Below are positions 8,911 to 16,964 of a DNA stretch of 64,000 nucleotides, in pieces. The notes beneath the pieces were generated by a model that saw only the letters and a list, made by a program, of their open reading frames with translations, did not search any database and was not told the DNA's origin. The position numbers and the translations under genes are program-made. The stretch comes from Microbacterium sp. SA39 (GTDB lineage: Bacteria; Actinomycetota; Actinomycetes; Actinomycetales; Microbacteriaceae), in assembly GCF_000967865.1 (NCBI RefSeq), contig NZ_JXRU01000035.1, positions 62,001 to 126,000 on the forward strand. The letters run 5' to 3'. Each line of letters begins with the position of its first letter. Within the stretch, counting starts at the first letter, position 1.

Positions 8911-10671
8911 TCAGTCTACTTTCGGGGAATCGGATGCCGGCGGCTGCGGCTCATCGGACGGCGCGGGTTCACCCTCGGCCTCGCGCTCGGTGTCGCGGGC
9001 CTTCGTGCCGCCCGCCGCGTCGAGCAGACGGGTGTGGCCGGCGACGAGGTCGTCGACCGCGGCGGCGAGCGTCGGGTCCTCTCCGCGGGCGAGCGCGGCG
9101 TACTCCAGGTTCACGGCTCCCGCCTCGGCCGTGGCCTTGACCCACACACGGCGACGCGGCACGAAGAGGGCGAGCATGAGGCCGGCGAGAGCGAGAAGGG
9201 CGAAGCCGAGCACGAGGGGACCGGAGTCGTCGCGATGGATCTGCAGTGACGCGAACCGCTTGACGGACTGCGAGACGTCGGTGGCCCCCTCCGGAGAATC
9301 GTCCTCGAAGGTGATCGTCCCGAGCCCGTTCGGCAGGTCGGCCGTCTTGCCGGGGCTCAGCTCGATCGACTTTTCGCCGATCGCGCGACCGGTGAGCTGC
9401 GTGAGCTCGGTGGTGTCGAGGACGTAGACGGAGCGCGGCACGCCCTCGTTGACACCGAGGTCGCCCTCGAACACGTCCAGCGTGAGGAGCGGGTTCACGA
9501 GGTCGCCGTACGCGGAGGCGATCGTGCCGTCGGCGCCGGTGGCCGCCGTGGGGTAGAACAGGGCGCGGATTCCGAGCTGCTCCGGCATCCCGTCGGTGAC
9601 CTTCACGATGCCGAGCGAGAACATGTTGTTGTCCTGCGGGAGGAAGGGGACGCTGCCGGTGAACACGACCTCGTCAGCGGCGTTGCGCACAGTGATGGTG
9701 GGAGCGTACCCGTTGCCGAGCAGGAAGACGTCGTCGTCGGCGACCGCGAGGGGCTCGTTGACCTTCACGGCCCCGGTGCGCTCCTCGCCGTTCTCCTGCA
9801 CCGTGACGTTCGCGGAGAAGTCGCCCGCCTGACCGGAACCCGGCTCGCCGTAGGGCTGGTAGGTCACGTCGAACGAGTCGAGGCGCATCGAATACGGCGC
9901 GAGCGCGTCGTCGCCGACGAAGCGTCCGCGGTTCATCGAGTCATAGTCGATGAGGGTGTTCGCGAAGGTCTCGCCCTCGACGATCACGCGCTGGCCCGTG
10001 TAGGAGAAGCCGCCGCCGATGCCGACGGTCACGAGCACGCCGACCAGCGCCAGGTGGAAGAGCAGGTTGCCGGTCTCGCGCCAGTATCCGCGCTCGGCCG
10101 ACACCGAGAACGTGCGGCCGCGGTCATACCGCTCGACCCGATACCCGAGCGCCTTCAGCTGCTTCGTCGCGACATCGACGGAGGCGGATGCCGCGGCCTC
10201 GGCATCCGCGTCTCCTGCAGGGTCCCGCATCACCGCGCGGTAGTCCTCGAGACGTTGGAGACGCGCGGGGGTGCGCGGCGGCCGGGCGCGCAGTGCCTTC
10301 GCGTGATGCCGGATGCGCGGGATCACGCAGCCGACCAGCGAGGCGAACAGCAGCAGGTAGATCGCCGAGAACCACGGCGACAGGTAGACGTCGAACAGCT
10401 TCAGTGCGTCGAGCACCGGGAAGAGGTCGGGGTTGTCGCGCTCCCACTGCGTGACGCCGTTCGGATCGGCCATCCGCTGCGGGAAGATCGAGCCCGGGAT
10501 CGCGGCGATTGCGAGCACGAGCAGCAGGATGAGCGCGGTGCGCATCGAGGTGAGCTGGCGCCATCCCCAGCGCAGCCAGCCGACGAATCCGAGCCGCGGC
10601 TGCGTGATCGAGTCGTCGCCGTCGACGTGGTCCGACGGGCGGAGCGGATCGCTGGTGGTGTCGCTGTTCAC
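8911..10671 (-). CDS. resB: Cytochrome c biogenesis protein ResB
   Basis: The ResB half of the system II heme ligation complex, 586 residues. Three N-terminal membrane segments (with TSMRTALILLLVLAIAAIPG first) are followed by a large extracytoplasmic domain. A last membrane segment, LVLGFALLALAGLMLALFVP, precedes a charged cytosolic tail. I place the start at GTG 10671 because AAGGA lies just upstream and the gene then begins 16 bp after the ccdA stop. A GTG at 10707 would overlap ccdA by 20 bp and has no ribosome binding site. The protein acts with CcsB directly downstream and receives reductant through CcdA and the thioredoxin-like protein upstream. Confidence 0.9.
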   Translation of the reverse strand: MNSDTTSDPLRPSDHVDGDDSITQPRLGFVGWLRWGWRQLTSMRTALILLLVLAIAAIPGSIFPQRMADPNGVTQWERDNPDLFPVLDALKLFDVYLSPWFSAIYLLLFASLVGCVIPRIRHHAKALRARPPRTPARLQRLEDYRAVMRDPAGDADAEAAASASVDVATKQLKALGYRVERYDRGRTFSVSAERGYWRETGNLLFHLALVGVLVTVGIGGGFSYTGQRVIVEGETFANTLIDYDSMNRGRFVGDDALAPYSMRLDSFDVTYQPYGEPGSGQAGDFSANVTVQENGEERTGAVKVNEPLAVADDDVFLLGNGYAPTITVRNAADEVVFTGSVPFLPQDNNMFSLGIVKVTDGMPEQLGIRALFYPTAATGADGTIASAYGDLVNPLLTLDVFEGDLGVNEGVPRSVYVLDTTELTQLTGRAIGEKSIELSPGKTADLPNGLGTITFEDDSPEGATDVSQSVKRFASLQIHRDDSGPLVLGFALLALAGLMLALFVPRRRVWVKATAEAGAVNLEYAALARGEDPTLAAAVDDLVAGHTRLLDAAGGTKARDTEREAEGEPAPSDEPQPPASDSPKVD

Positions 10672-10687
10672 GGCATCCTTGATGTTG

Positions 10688-11482
10688 TCAGAGCGGGAGG
10701 ATGACACTGCCCATCACCGCCGTCAGACGGGACATGATTTCCGTCCAGAGTCCCGACACCATCAGGATGCCGAGCACGATGAGCAGCACGCCCCCGATGA
10801 TGTTCACGACGCGGATGTGACGGCGGAGGAACCCGATGGTCTTCGTCGCCCAGCCGAACCCGAGGGCGACGAGCAGGAACGGGATGCCGAGCCCCAGGGA
10901 GTATGCGAGGCCGAGCGCACCTGCGCGAACAGGATCGCCGGCATTGAAGGACAGGGCGAAGATCGCCGTCAGCGTCGGTCCGAGGCATGGCGCCCAGCCG
11001 ATACCCAGCGCGATGCCGAGGAGTGGGGCGCCGACGATGCCGAACTTCGAGTCGACGTGGAAGCGGAACTCGCGCTGCGCGAAACCGAAGAGGCCGAGGA
11101 ACACGAGTCCCATCAGGATGATGATCGCGCCCAGGATCCGGGTGATCAGGTCGCCCCACTGCGTGAGGAAGACGCTCGCTGCCCCACCGAGCGCGGTGAT
11201 CGCGACGAAGACCATGCTGAACCCGAGGATGAACAGCAGCACCCCGAGCACGAGCTGCCCGCGCGTCGCCCCGGTCGTTGAGCGAACGGAGCTGCCACCG
11301 GTCGTTGAGCGAGCGGAGCGAGACGAAACGCCCCGCGGCTGCACCGCTCCCCCGAGGAAGCCGAGGTACCCCGGCACCAGCGGCAGCACGCACGGCGACA
11401 GGAACGACACGAGCCCGGCGAGCATCGCGACCGGGATGGCGATCCAGAGCGCGCCGGTCCCGATGATCGATTCGGTGTTCAC
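10688..11482 (-). CDS. ccdA: CcdA-type thiol-disulfide membrane transporter with in-frame repeat insertion
   Basis: A 264-residue CcdA/DsbD-beta-like protein that passes electrons from cytosolic thioredoxin across the membrane to keep apocytochrome c cysteines reduced. About six membrane segments are present. The two conserved redox cysteines are in LSPCVLPLVPGYLGFLGG (C31) and GWAPCLGPTLTAI (about residue 165). The loop between the first two segments is unusual. Where relatives have a short linker, it reads PRGVSSRSARSTTGGSSVRS followed by TTGATRGQ, which is encoded by two copies of a dispersed chromosomal repeat (11271-11330). Frame is kept, so the protein is probably still made. It starts at GTG 11482. 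Confidence 0.9.
   Translation of the reverse strand: MNTESIIGTGALWIAIPVAMLAGLVSFLSPCVLPLVPGYLGFLGGAVQPRGVSSRSARSTTGGSSVRSTTGATRGQLVLGVLLFILGFSMVFVAITALGGAASVFLTQWGDLITRILGAIIILMGLVFLGLFGFAQREFRFHVDSKFGIVGAPLLGIALGIGWAPCLGPTLTAIFALSFNAGDPVRAGALGLAYSLGLGIPFLLVALGFGWATKTIGFLRRHIRVVNIIGGVLLIVLGILMVSGLWTEIMSRLTAVMGSVILPL
11271..11330. repeat. Two repeat units inside ccdA
   Basis: CCGGTCGTTGAGCGAACGGA begins a partial copy at 11271-11292. A fuller copy (11298-11330) runs CCGGTCGTTGAGCGAGCGGA and then GCGAGACGAAACG. The same element occurs at 15248-15280, differing by a base or so, and inverted at about 15201-15240. Inside ccdA it is read in the minus direction and yields the doubled RSTTG peptide. 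Confidence 0.85.
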
Positions 11483-11498
11483 AGGGTGGCCGAGTCGC

Positions 11499-12149
11499 TC
11501 ATGACGACTCCGCGAGCGCGTCCTTGACGAGCGTGGAGAGGATCGAGGTGCCGTCGATCGGACCGATGATGCGGGCGGCGACGCGGCCCTGCTTGTCGAG
11601 CACGAGCGTGGTCGGCGTGGCGGCGATGGGAGTGGCCTCGGCGAACGCGAGCTTGGCCTGCGCGGTGTCGACGTCGATCAGGCTCGGGTACGTGATGCCG
11701 TACTCCTCGGCGAAGGCGATCGCGGTGTCGGCCTGGTCGCGTGTGTTGACGCCGACGAAGGAGACCCCGTCGCCCTCGTACTCCTGCCAGACGCTCTCGA
11801 GGTCTTCTGCTTCCACACGGCACGGGGCGCAGCCGGCGTACCAGAAGTTGACGACCGTGACCTGGCCTGCGAGGTCGGCGCTGTCAAGCTCGTCGCCGGT
11901 CTCGGTGACGCCGCCGAAATCGACAGGCTCGCCGCGTTCGGCGACCGTGATCTCGACGATCGCGCCGTCTGCGGCGACGTAGCCGGTGTTGTCACCGCTG
12001 AGGAAGCTCTCGCTCACCGGGTCCGGCGCGCACGCGCTCAGGCCGATGGCGAGCACCGCGGCGAGCGCCGCTCCGACCCCACGACGAGAACGCCGGATTC
12101 GGGACGGGCGGCCGCTGCGGATCGGACGAACCGTCGGGGCAAGTGGCAC
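11499..12149 (-). CDS. TlpA/ResA-like thiol-disulfide lipoprotein
   Basis: A 216-residue extracytoplasmic thioredoxin-fold protein that reduces the haem-binding cysteines of apocytochrome c. A basic N-terminus and a hydrophobic stretch end in the lipobox GLSAC (C40), so it is probably membrane anchored by lipid. The redox pair is C107-x-x-C110 in NFWYAGCAPC, followed by the usual TPTTLVLDKQGRV cis-proline strand. It is the first gene of the cytochrome c maturation operon, with ccdA starting 16 bp after its stop. It matches the role of ResA in Bacillus. Confidence 0.9.
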   Translation of the reverse strand: MPLAPTVRPIRSGRPSRIRRSRRGVGAALAAVLAIGLSACAPDPVSESFLSGDNTGYVAADGAIVEITVAERGEPVDFGGVTETGDELDSADLAGQVTVVNFWYAGCAPCRVEAEDLESVWQEYEGDGVSFVGVNTRDQADTAIAFAEEYGITYPSLIDVDTAQAKLAFAEATPIAATPTTLVLDKQGRVAARIIGPIDGTSILSTLVKDALAESS

Positions 12150-12211
12150 GATTCCCAGTTTACGGGCGCGTTCCTATGCGTGGACCGGAAGCATCCGCTC
12201 GTCCACTCCCG

Positions 12212-12272
12212 TTTCGAATCGCGCGAATGGTCGATCCCGACCCTGAAAACGCGCCAGTTGCGCGATTCGAAA
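12212..12272. repeat. Perfect inverted repeat with inner hairpin
   Basis: TTTCGAATCGCGC (12212-12224) pairs perfectly with GCGCGATTCGAAA (12260-12272). Inside is a second stem, GGTCG/CGACC (12229-12242). It lies between the phosphatase stop and the start of the cytochrome c maturation operon, so it could end the upstream transcript or bind a regulator. The 130-bp gap holds nothing else recognisable. Confidence 0.6.
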
Positions 12273-12279
12273 GCCTGAG

Positions 12280-12909
12280 TCAGACAGCCCCGACGTCGAC
12301 GGCGCCGTCCGTCGGCGCAGGCGTCGCATACGCGACCTCGCGCCAGACGTCGCCGACGCGCTCGAACGAGGTCACGCTCGACAGCGCGCAGCGACGCGTG
12401 CGCGGATCGTGGCGCAGCGGAAGGCCGGCGACACGGAGGTGGGTGATCCAGATCGGCGCCTGGTGCGAGACCATCACGACATCCCCGCCGTCGACCGCAT
12501 CCCAGGCCTCGTCCATGATGCCCCGCATCCGCTCGGCGACCGACGCGTACGGCTCGCCCCAGCTCGGCGTCGCGGGCTGCCGCAGGTGCCACCAGTTGAG
12601 GGGATTCATCAGCGAGCGGCGCATCTGCGTGCCCTCGAACACATTGGTCGGCTCGATCACCCGCACGTCGATCTCCGGCACGAGGTCGAAGCGCTCCGAG
12701 AACGGCTCCGCCGATTCCTGTGCGCGCTCCAGCGGCGAGGAGTAGAGCGCGGACACGGGCCGGTCGAGGCCGGCGACATGGTCGGCTGCGGCCTGAGCCA
12801 TCTTCCGTCCGGCCCTGCTCAGGTGATAGCCGGGGAGTCTCCCGTAGAGCACACGGCGAGGGTTGTGCACCTCGCCGTGTCGGACGAGGTGGATGCGCGT
12901 CGCCGACAA
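12280..12909 (-). CDS. Histidine phosphatase family protein
   Basis: A 209-residue member of the phosphoglycerate mutase-like histidine phosphatases. The phospho-accepting RHG motif is in IHLVRHGEVHN near the N-terminus. The second catalytic histidine is in VVMVSHQAPIWI, and an arginine follows in the ALYSSPLERAQES helix. The start is TTG 12907-12909, directly after the stop of the small membrane protein gene and about 7 bp behind GAAGG, so the two are translationally linked. Actinobacterial homologues often sit near cytochrome c or haem genes, but the substrate is unknown. Confidence 0.85.
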   Translation of the reverse strand: MSATRIHLVRHGEVHNPRRVLYGRLPGYHLSRAGRKMAQAAADHVAGLDRPVSALYSSPLERAQESAEPFSERFDLVPEIDVRVIEPTNVFEGTQMRRSLMNPLNWWHLRQPATPSWGEPYASVAERMRGIMDEAWDAVDGGDVVMVSHQAPIWITHLRVAGLPLRHDPRTRRCALSSVTSFERVGDVWREVAYATPAPTDGAVDVGAV

Positions 12910-12910
12910 G

Positions 12911-13284
12911 TCAGGCCTTCGTGTAACGAGCGTCCCCGAAGCCGAGGATCAGGTACCCGATGTAGGGGAAGACGAACAGCAGGAAGAACGAGAAGAAGCC
13001 GCCCTTGCCGAATCGTTCGCCCAGCTTGATGGCCACGATGATCCCGAAGACGATGTTGACGATCGGGATGATGTAGAGCAGAGCGAGCCATCCGGACATT
13101 CCGGCGATCTTCACGAGGAACACCACGTTCACGATCGGGATGATCGCGAGGATGCCGGGGTAACCGGCCTCGTGAACACCTTCCACAGGCCGATGACGAC
13201 GAGCACATAGAAGACGAGCGCGATCAATCCGCTGGTGCCGGAGAAGATCTGCGCGTAGAGGTCGGAGATGCCGTTCGAGTCCAT
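12911..13284 (-). pseudogene. DUF5684-like small membrane protein gene with a one-base frameshift
   Basis: Two reading frames together spell one small membrane protein of about 124 residues. The first (from ATG 13284, MDSNGISDLYAQIFSGTSGL) runs to GLWKVFT and then loses sense. The second resumes as EAGYPGILAIIPIVNVVFLV and continues to the stop at 12911. One missing base at about 13168-13172 explains the shift: the plus strand reads GGCCTCGTGAAC where GGCCTCCGTGAAC would restore KVFTEAGYPG. The 374-bp length becomes a multiple of three with one added base. Four membrane segments and the paired IPIVN motifs are typical of the family, whose function is unknown. Either the gene is broken or the assembly has an error here. 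Confidence 0.8.
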
Positions 13285-13359
13285 GGAAGGGCCCTTTCTG
13301 TCGTGGCGATCATACTGAGGAAGCGTGTCGGCGCGAGGAACGACGCCGGGGACGCTCCG

Positions 13360-13382
13360 CCCGCCCACGTAGACTGGGCGGG
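13360..13382. promoter_or_regulatory. Inverted repeat over the probable aspS promoter
   Basis: CCCGCCCA (13360-13367) and TGGGCGGG (13375-13382) enclose CGTAGAC, and TAGACT at 13370-13375 looks like an actinobacterial -10 box. The 130-bp gap between the divergent small membrane protein gene and aspS holds nothing else I recognise. Confidence 0.4.
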
Positions 13383-13414
13383 TTCACCATTTCCCAGATC
13401 AGAAGGAATCCTCC

Positions 13415-15196
13415 GTGCTTCGCACCCACTCGGCAGGCTCGTTGCGAGCCGAGCACATCGGTCAGACCGTCACCCTCACGGGTTGGGTCGATCGCCGTCG
13501 TGACCACGGAGGAGTCGCTTTCATCGATCTGCGGGATGCGTCGGGCATCGCCCAGGTCGTGATCCGCGACGAGGAGATCGCCCACCCCCTGCGCAACGAA
13601 TTCGTGCTCAAGGTGACGGGAGAGGTCTCGCAGCGCCCCGAGGGCAACGCGAACCCCAACCTGCCCACCGGCGACGTCGAGCTCATCGCGACCGACGTCG
13701 AGGTACTGAACGAGTCTGCTCCGCTGCCGTTCCAGGTGTCGACGGCTCTCGCCGACACCGAGACCGTGGGCGAAGAGGCGCGCCTCAAGTACCGCTACCT
13801 CGACCTCCGTCGTCCCGCCCAGGCCGCGAACCTGCGTCTGCGCTCGAACGTGTACAAGGCGGTCCGCGACGTGCTGCACGGCGAGGACTTCACCGAGGTC
13901 GAGACGCCGACCCTCACGCGCTCGACCCCCGAGGGTGCCCGCGACTTCCTCGTACCCGCACGTCTGAGCCCGGGCAGCTGGTACGCCCTGCCGCAGTCGC
14001 CGCAGCTGTTCAAGCAGCTGCTGATGGTGGGCGGTGTCGAGAAGTACTTCCAGATCGCCCGCTGCTACCGCGACGAGGACTTCCGCGCCGACCGTCAGCC
14101 CGAGTTCACGCAGCTCGACATCGAGATGAGCTTCGTCGACCAGGAAGACGTCATCACGCTGATGGAGTCGCTCGTCGTCGCGATGTGGAAGACCATCGGC
14201 GTCGAGGTCGCGACCCCGTTGCCGCGCCTGACCTACGCCGACGCGATGGCGAAGTACGGCTCCGACAAGCCCGACCTGCGCTTCGGACTCGAGCTCGTCG
14301 AAGCCACCAAGTACTTCTCCGACACCACGTTCCGCGTCTTCCAGGCCGAGTACGTCGGCGCCGTGCGGATGCCGGGCGGCGCGAGCCAGCCCCGCAAGCA
14401 GCTCGACGCCTGGCAGGACTGGGCGAAGCAGCGCGGCGCCCGGGGTCTGGCGTACGTGCTCTTCAGCGAGGACGGCTCGCTCGGCGGTCCGGTCGCCAAG
14501 AACCTCTCCGAGACCGAGCAGGCGGGCCTCGCGGCCCTCGTCGGCGCGGAGCCGGGCGACTGCGTGTTCTTCGCCGCCGGTTCGACCAAGGAGAGCCGGG
14601 CACTGCTCGGCGCCGCGCGCGTCGAGATCGGCCGCCGCCTCGGCTACCTGAATCCGGACGAGTTCGCCTTCACCTGGGTGGTCGACGCCCCGATGTTCGA
14701 GCCTGCAGCGGATGCCGTGGCATCCGGCGATGTCGCCGTCGGAGCCGGCGCCTGGACGGCCGTGCACCACGCGTTCACCGGTCCGAAGCCGGAGTTCGCC
14801 GACACGTTCGACACCGACCCCGGCTCGGCCCTTGCCTACGCGTACGACATCGTGTGCAACGGCTCGGAGCTCGGCGGCGGCTCGATCCGCATCCACCGCG
14901 AAGACGTGCAGAAGCGCGTGTTCGAGGTCATGGGCATCAGCGACGAGCAGGCCGACGAGCAGTTCGGCTTCCTCCTCGACGCGTTCAAGTTCGGCGCCCC
15001 GCCGCATGGCGGCATCGCGCTGGGCATGGACCGCGTGCTGCAGCACCTGTCGAAGACCGAGTCCATCCGCGAGGTCATCGCGTTCCCGAAGTCGGGCAAC
15101 GGGTTCGACCCGCTGACCGCCGCTCCCGCACCGATCACCCCGGCGCAGCGCGCCGAGGCCGGCGTGGACTTCGAGCCCGACGACGACGAGGCCTGA
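13415..15196 (+). CDS. aspS: Aspartate--tRNA ligase
   Basis: A 593-residue class IIb aminoacyl-tRNA synthetase that charges tRNA-Asp (and possibly tRNA-Asn). The N-terminal OB fold begins [20 protein letters not shown]. Motif 2 is [15 protein letters not shown] and motif 3 is [11 protein letters not shown]. The bacterial GAD insertion domain lies between them (about residues 290-420), and the length is normal. The start is GTG 13415, with AAGGA 8 bp upstream. Whether it is the discriminating or non-discriminating type cannot be decided by eye. It is transcribed alone and followed by a pair of inverted dispersed repeats. Confidence 0.97.
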   Translation: MLRTHSAGSLRAEHIGQTVTLTGWVDRRRDHGGVAFIDLRDASGIAQVVIRDEEIAHPLRNEFVLKVTGEVSQRPEGNANPNLPTGDVELIATDVEVLNESAPLPFQVSTALADTETVGEEARLKYRYLDLRRPAQAANLRLRSNVYKAVRDVLHGEDFTEVETPTLTRSTPEGARDFLVPARLSPGSWYALPQSPQLFKQLLMVGGVEKYFQIARCYRDEDFRADRQPEFTQLDIEMSFVDQEDVITLMESLVVAMWKTIGVEVATPLPRLTYADAMAKYGSDKPDLRFGLELVEATKYFSDTTFRVFQAEYVGAVRMPGGASQPRKQLDAWQDWAKQRGARGLAYVLFSEDGSLGGPVAKNLSETEQAGLAALVGAEPGDCVFFAAGSTKESRALLGAARVEIGRRLGYLNPDEFAFTWVVDAPMFEPAADAVASGDVAVGAGAWTAVHHAFTGPKPEFADTFDTDPGSALAYAYDIVCNGSELGGGSIRIHREDVQKRVFEVMGISDEQADEQFGFLLDAFKFGAPPHGGIALGMDRVLQHLSKTESIREVIAFPKSGNGFDPLTAAPAPITPAQRAEAGVDFEPDDDEA

Positions 15197-15200
15197 TCCA

Positions 15201-15280
15201 CGCATTTCGTCTCGTCGCTTCGCTCCTCGCTCAACGGCCGGCGCTCTCCGGTCGTTGAGCGAGCGAAGCGAGACGAAACG
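15201..15280. repeat. Inverted pair of dispersed REP-like elements
   Basis: A copy in reverse (15201-15240, reading TTTCGTCTCGTCGCTTCGCT and then CCTCGCTCAACGG) faces a forward copy (15248-15280, CCGGTCGTTGAGCGAGCGAA and then GCGAGACGAAACG). Together they can form a long hairpin directly behind aspS and may serve as its terminator. The same unit is read as coding sequence in ccdA. Confidence 0.8.
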
Positions 15281-15291
15281 CGCGTGCTCCT

Positions 15292-15362
15292 CGCAAGGCT
15301 TTTTACACCGCGCAAGGACGGATGCCGGGATCCCGGCCTTGCGAACGGCGCAAAGCCTTGCG
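15292..15362. terminator. Three-level nested palindrome between convergent genes
   Basis: The outer arms CGCAAGGCTTT (15292-15302) and AAAGCCTTGCG (15352-15362) are perfect. The middle arms are CGCAAGG (15311-15317) and CCTTGCG (15337-15343). The core GCCGGGATCCCGGC (15324-15337) is itself a 14-nt palindrome. T-runs sit at the inner edges of the outer arms. It lies between aspS and the convergent TSUP gene and probably acts as a bidirectional terminator. Confidence 0.65.
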
Positions 15363-15368
15363 GAACGC

Positions 15369-16196
15369 TCAGTCCAGCAGTGTGAGCGCGGGCACGATGT
15401 TCTCGTTCCACACGTCCAGGCCGAGCTTGCCGATGAGCCCGATCACGACGACGAGGAACACCACGCGGATGAACGTCGTGCCGCGCGAGATCGCCATCCT
15501 CGAGCCGAGGTAGCTGCCGGCGACGTTCGCGACGGCGAGGATGCCGCCCAGCAGCCACAGTACCGATCCGGTGGGGATGAAGAGCAGCAGCGCCCCGACG
15601 TTCGTCGCGAAGTTCACGATCTTGGCCTTGGCGCTCGCCTGCAGGAAGTCGTAGCCGAGCAGCGCGACCAGCGTGATCACGAGGAACGTTCCGGTGCCCG
15701 GTCCGATCATGCCGTCGTAGAAGCCGATCGCGAGCCCGGCGAGACCGGCCATGATGTGGTGCTTGTGGCCGTGGAAGCGCAGCTTCGTCGCCGCTCCCAT
15801 CTGCGGCCGGAATGCGGTGAAGAGCGCGACGGCCAGCAGCGCCACGACGATGATCGGCTTGAAGGCTGCGGGCGGCAGGATCGTCGCCACGGCGGCGCCG
15901 CCGAACGAGCCGACGAGCGCTATGCCCGCCATCGGCAAGGCGGTGCGGATGTCGGGTTTCGCGCGCCGGTAGTAGGTGACGCTGCTGGTCGCGGTGCCGA
16001 AGACCGACGCGAGCTTGTTGGTCGCGAGCGCCTGGATCGGCGCCATCCCGGGAATCAGCAGGAGCGCAGGAAGCTGGAGGAGTCCCCCGCCGCCCACGAC
16101 CGCGTCGATCCACCCGGCGGCGAATGCCGCGACGACGATGAGGATCAGCATCCCCCAGGTGAGCTGCTCGAGCCCGAGGAGCGTGCCGATGTCCAT
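15369..16196 (-). CDS. TSUP (TauE/SafE) family sulfite/organosulfonate exporter-like protein
   Basis: A 275-residue integral membrane protein with about eight segments. The two TauE/SafE repeats show in the family motif GWIDAVVGGGGLLQLPALLL near the N-terminus and in the later GLAIGFYDGMIGPGTGTFLV. Family members move sulfite, sulfoacetate or related anions. No sulfur gene lies next to it, so the substrate is open. Its ATG at 16196 is only 25 bp from the ATG of the divergent GNAT gene, leaving little room for two promoters. Confidence 0.85.
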   Translation of the reverse strand: MDIGTLLGLEQLTWGMLILIVVAAFAAGWIDAVVGGGGLLQLPALLLIPGMAPIQALATNKLASVFGTATSSVTYYRRAKPDIRTALPMAGIALVGSFGGAAVATILPPAAFKPIIVVALLAVALFTAFRPQMGAATKLRFHGHKHHIMAGLAGLAIGFYDGMIGPGTGTFLVITLVALLGYDFLQASAKAKIVNFATNVGALLLFIPTGSVLWLLGGILAVANVAGSYLGSRMAISRGTTFIRVVFLVVVIGLIGKLGLDVWNENIVPALTLLD

Positions 16197-16221
16197 CCCT
16201 TCAGGATGTCAGACTTGGCGC

Positions 16222-16737
16222 ATGCTCGACTCCCTCCCGCTTCCGCACGCTCTCGACTCCCGCGCAGGAACCGCCACGCTGCGCCGGGCGACGCCGGACG
16301 ATGCGGATGCCGTCATCGCGCTGCTCGCGGACGACCCGATCAGCGCGGCGCGGGGCGACGTGGCATCCGATGAGGACCGGCCCGCGTACATCGCCGGTCT
16401 CCGCGATATCCTCGCCGAGCCGTCGAACGACCTGCTCGTCGCCGAGCTCGACGGCCGGGTCGTAGGCACGCTGCAGCTCACGTCGGTCCCCGGCATGGCT
16501 CGCCGCGGAGCCCGACGGCTGCTGGTCGAAGCGGTGCGCGTCCGCAGCGATCTGCGCTCCTCCGGCATCGGCTCGGGGATCATGCGCTGGGTCTCCGACT
16601 CGGCCGCGCCTGCGCTCGGCGCCGCGATGGTCCAGCTCACGTCGGACGCCAGTCGCATCGACGCGCACCGCTTCTACGAGCACCTCGGCTACGTCGGTTC
16701 GCACAAGGGCTTCAAGTACTCCGTCCCGCAGGACTGA
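16222..16737 (+). CDS. GNAT family N-acetyltransferase
   Basis: A 171-residue acetyltransferase. The acetyl-CoA binding signature is VEAVRVRSDLRSSGIGSGIM, with R-x-x-G-I-G in the expected place. It is followed by the family ending RIDAHRFYEHLGYVGSHKGF, the usual pattern of single-domain GNATs of this type. The acceptor substrate is unknown. ATG 16222 begins MLDSLPLPHALDSR. No clear ribosome binding site precedes it and the divergent TSUP start is 25 bp away, so the message may be leaderless. Confidence 0.85.
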   Translation: MLDSLPLPHALDSRAGTATLRRATPDDADAVIALLADDPISAARGDVASDEDRPAYIAGLRDILAEPSNDLLVAELDGRVVGTLQLTSVPGMARRGARRLLVEAVRVRSDLRSSGIGSGIMRWVSDSAAPALGAAMVQLTSDASRIDAHRFYEHLGYVGSHKGFKYSVPQD

Positions 16738-16759
16738 CGCGGAGCACCCAGGCTCGTCG

Positions 16760-16826
16760 GGAGGAGATCCCCGCTTCGGGAGGACGAATCGCCCGAATTC
16801 CTCCTCCCGAGGGGCAGATCTCCTCC
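16760..16826. terminator. Long imperfect hairpin after the GNAT gene
   Basis: The outer arms GGAGGAGATC (16760-16769) and GATCTCCTCC (16817-16826) are perfect. An inner stem CGGGAGGA/TCCTCCCG (about 16777-16784 and 16802-16809) is also perfect. It is probably a terminator of the GNAT gene or a dispersed palindromic element. The region 16827-16910 after it holds nothing recognisable. Confidence 0.5.
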
Positions 16827-16910
16827 GCACGCACTCGCCGGATCGTTTCCGCCACGACCCGGTCACCCACCGTTCACCCCCGCCGCTCCGACCGGTAACG
16901 CGGCGCCCAT

Positions 16911-16963
16911 AGTGTCCTCTCGCAACCCCGTACCGGCGATCGCCGGTCACCCGAGAGGACACT
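16911..16963. promoter_or_regulatory. Nested palindrome covering the Shine-Dalgarno of the binding-protein gene
   Basis: AGTGTCCTCTCG (16911-16922) pairs perfectly with CGAGAGGACACT (16952-16963), which contains the GAGAGGA ribosome binding site of the next gene. Inside is a 16-nt perfect palindrome, ACCGGCGATCGCCGGT (16932-16947). If transcribed, the structure hides the ribosome binding site. If transcription starts inside it (CATAGT at 16908-16913 could be a -10 box), it would be an operator instead. Confidence 0.6.
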
Positions 16964-16964
16964 C

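Noticed and set aside
13160-13180. Programmed frameshift in the DUF5684-like gene
   Set aside because: No slippery heptamer or following stem is visible; a lost base explains the break more simply.
13310-15205. A long minus-strand frame opposite aspS
   Set aside because: It is a shadow of the synthetase gene, with low-complexity composition and no motif.
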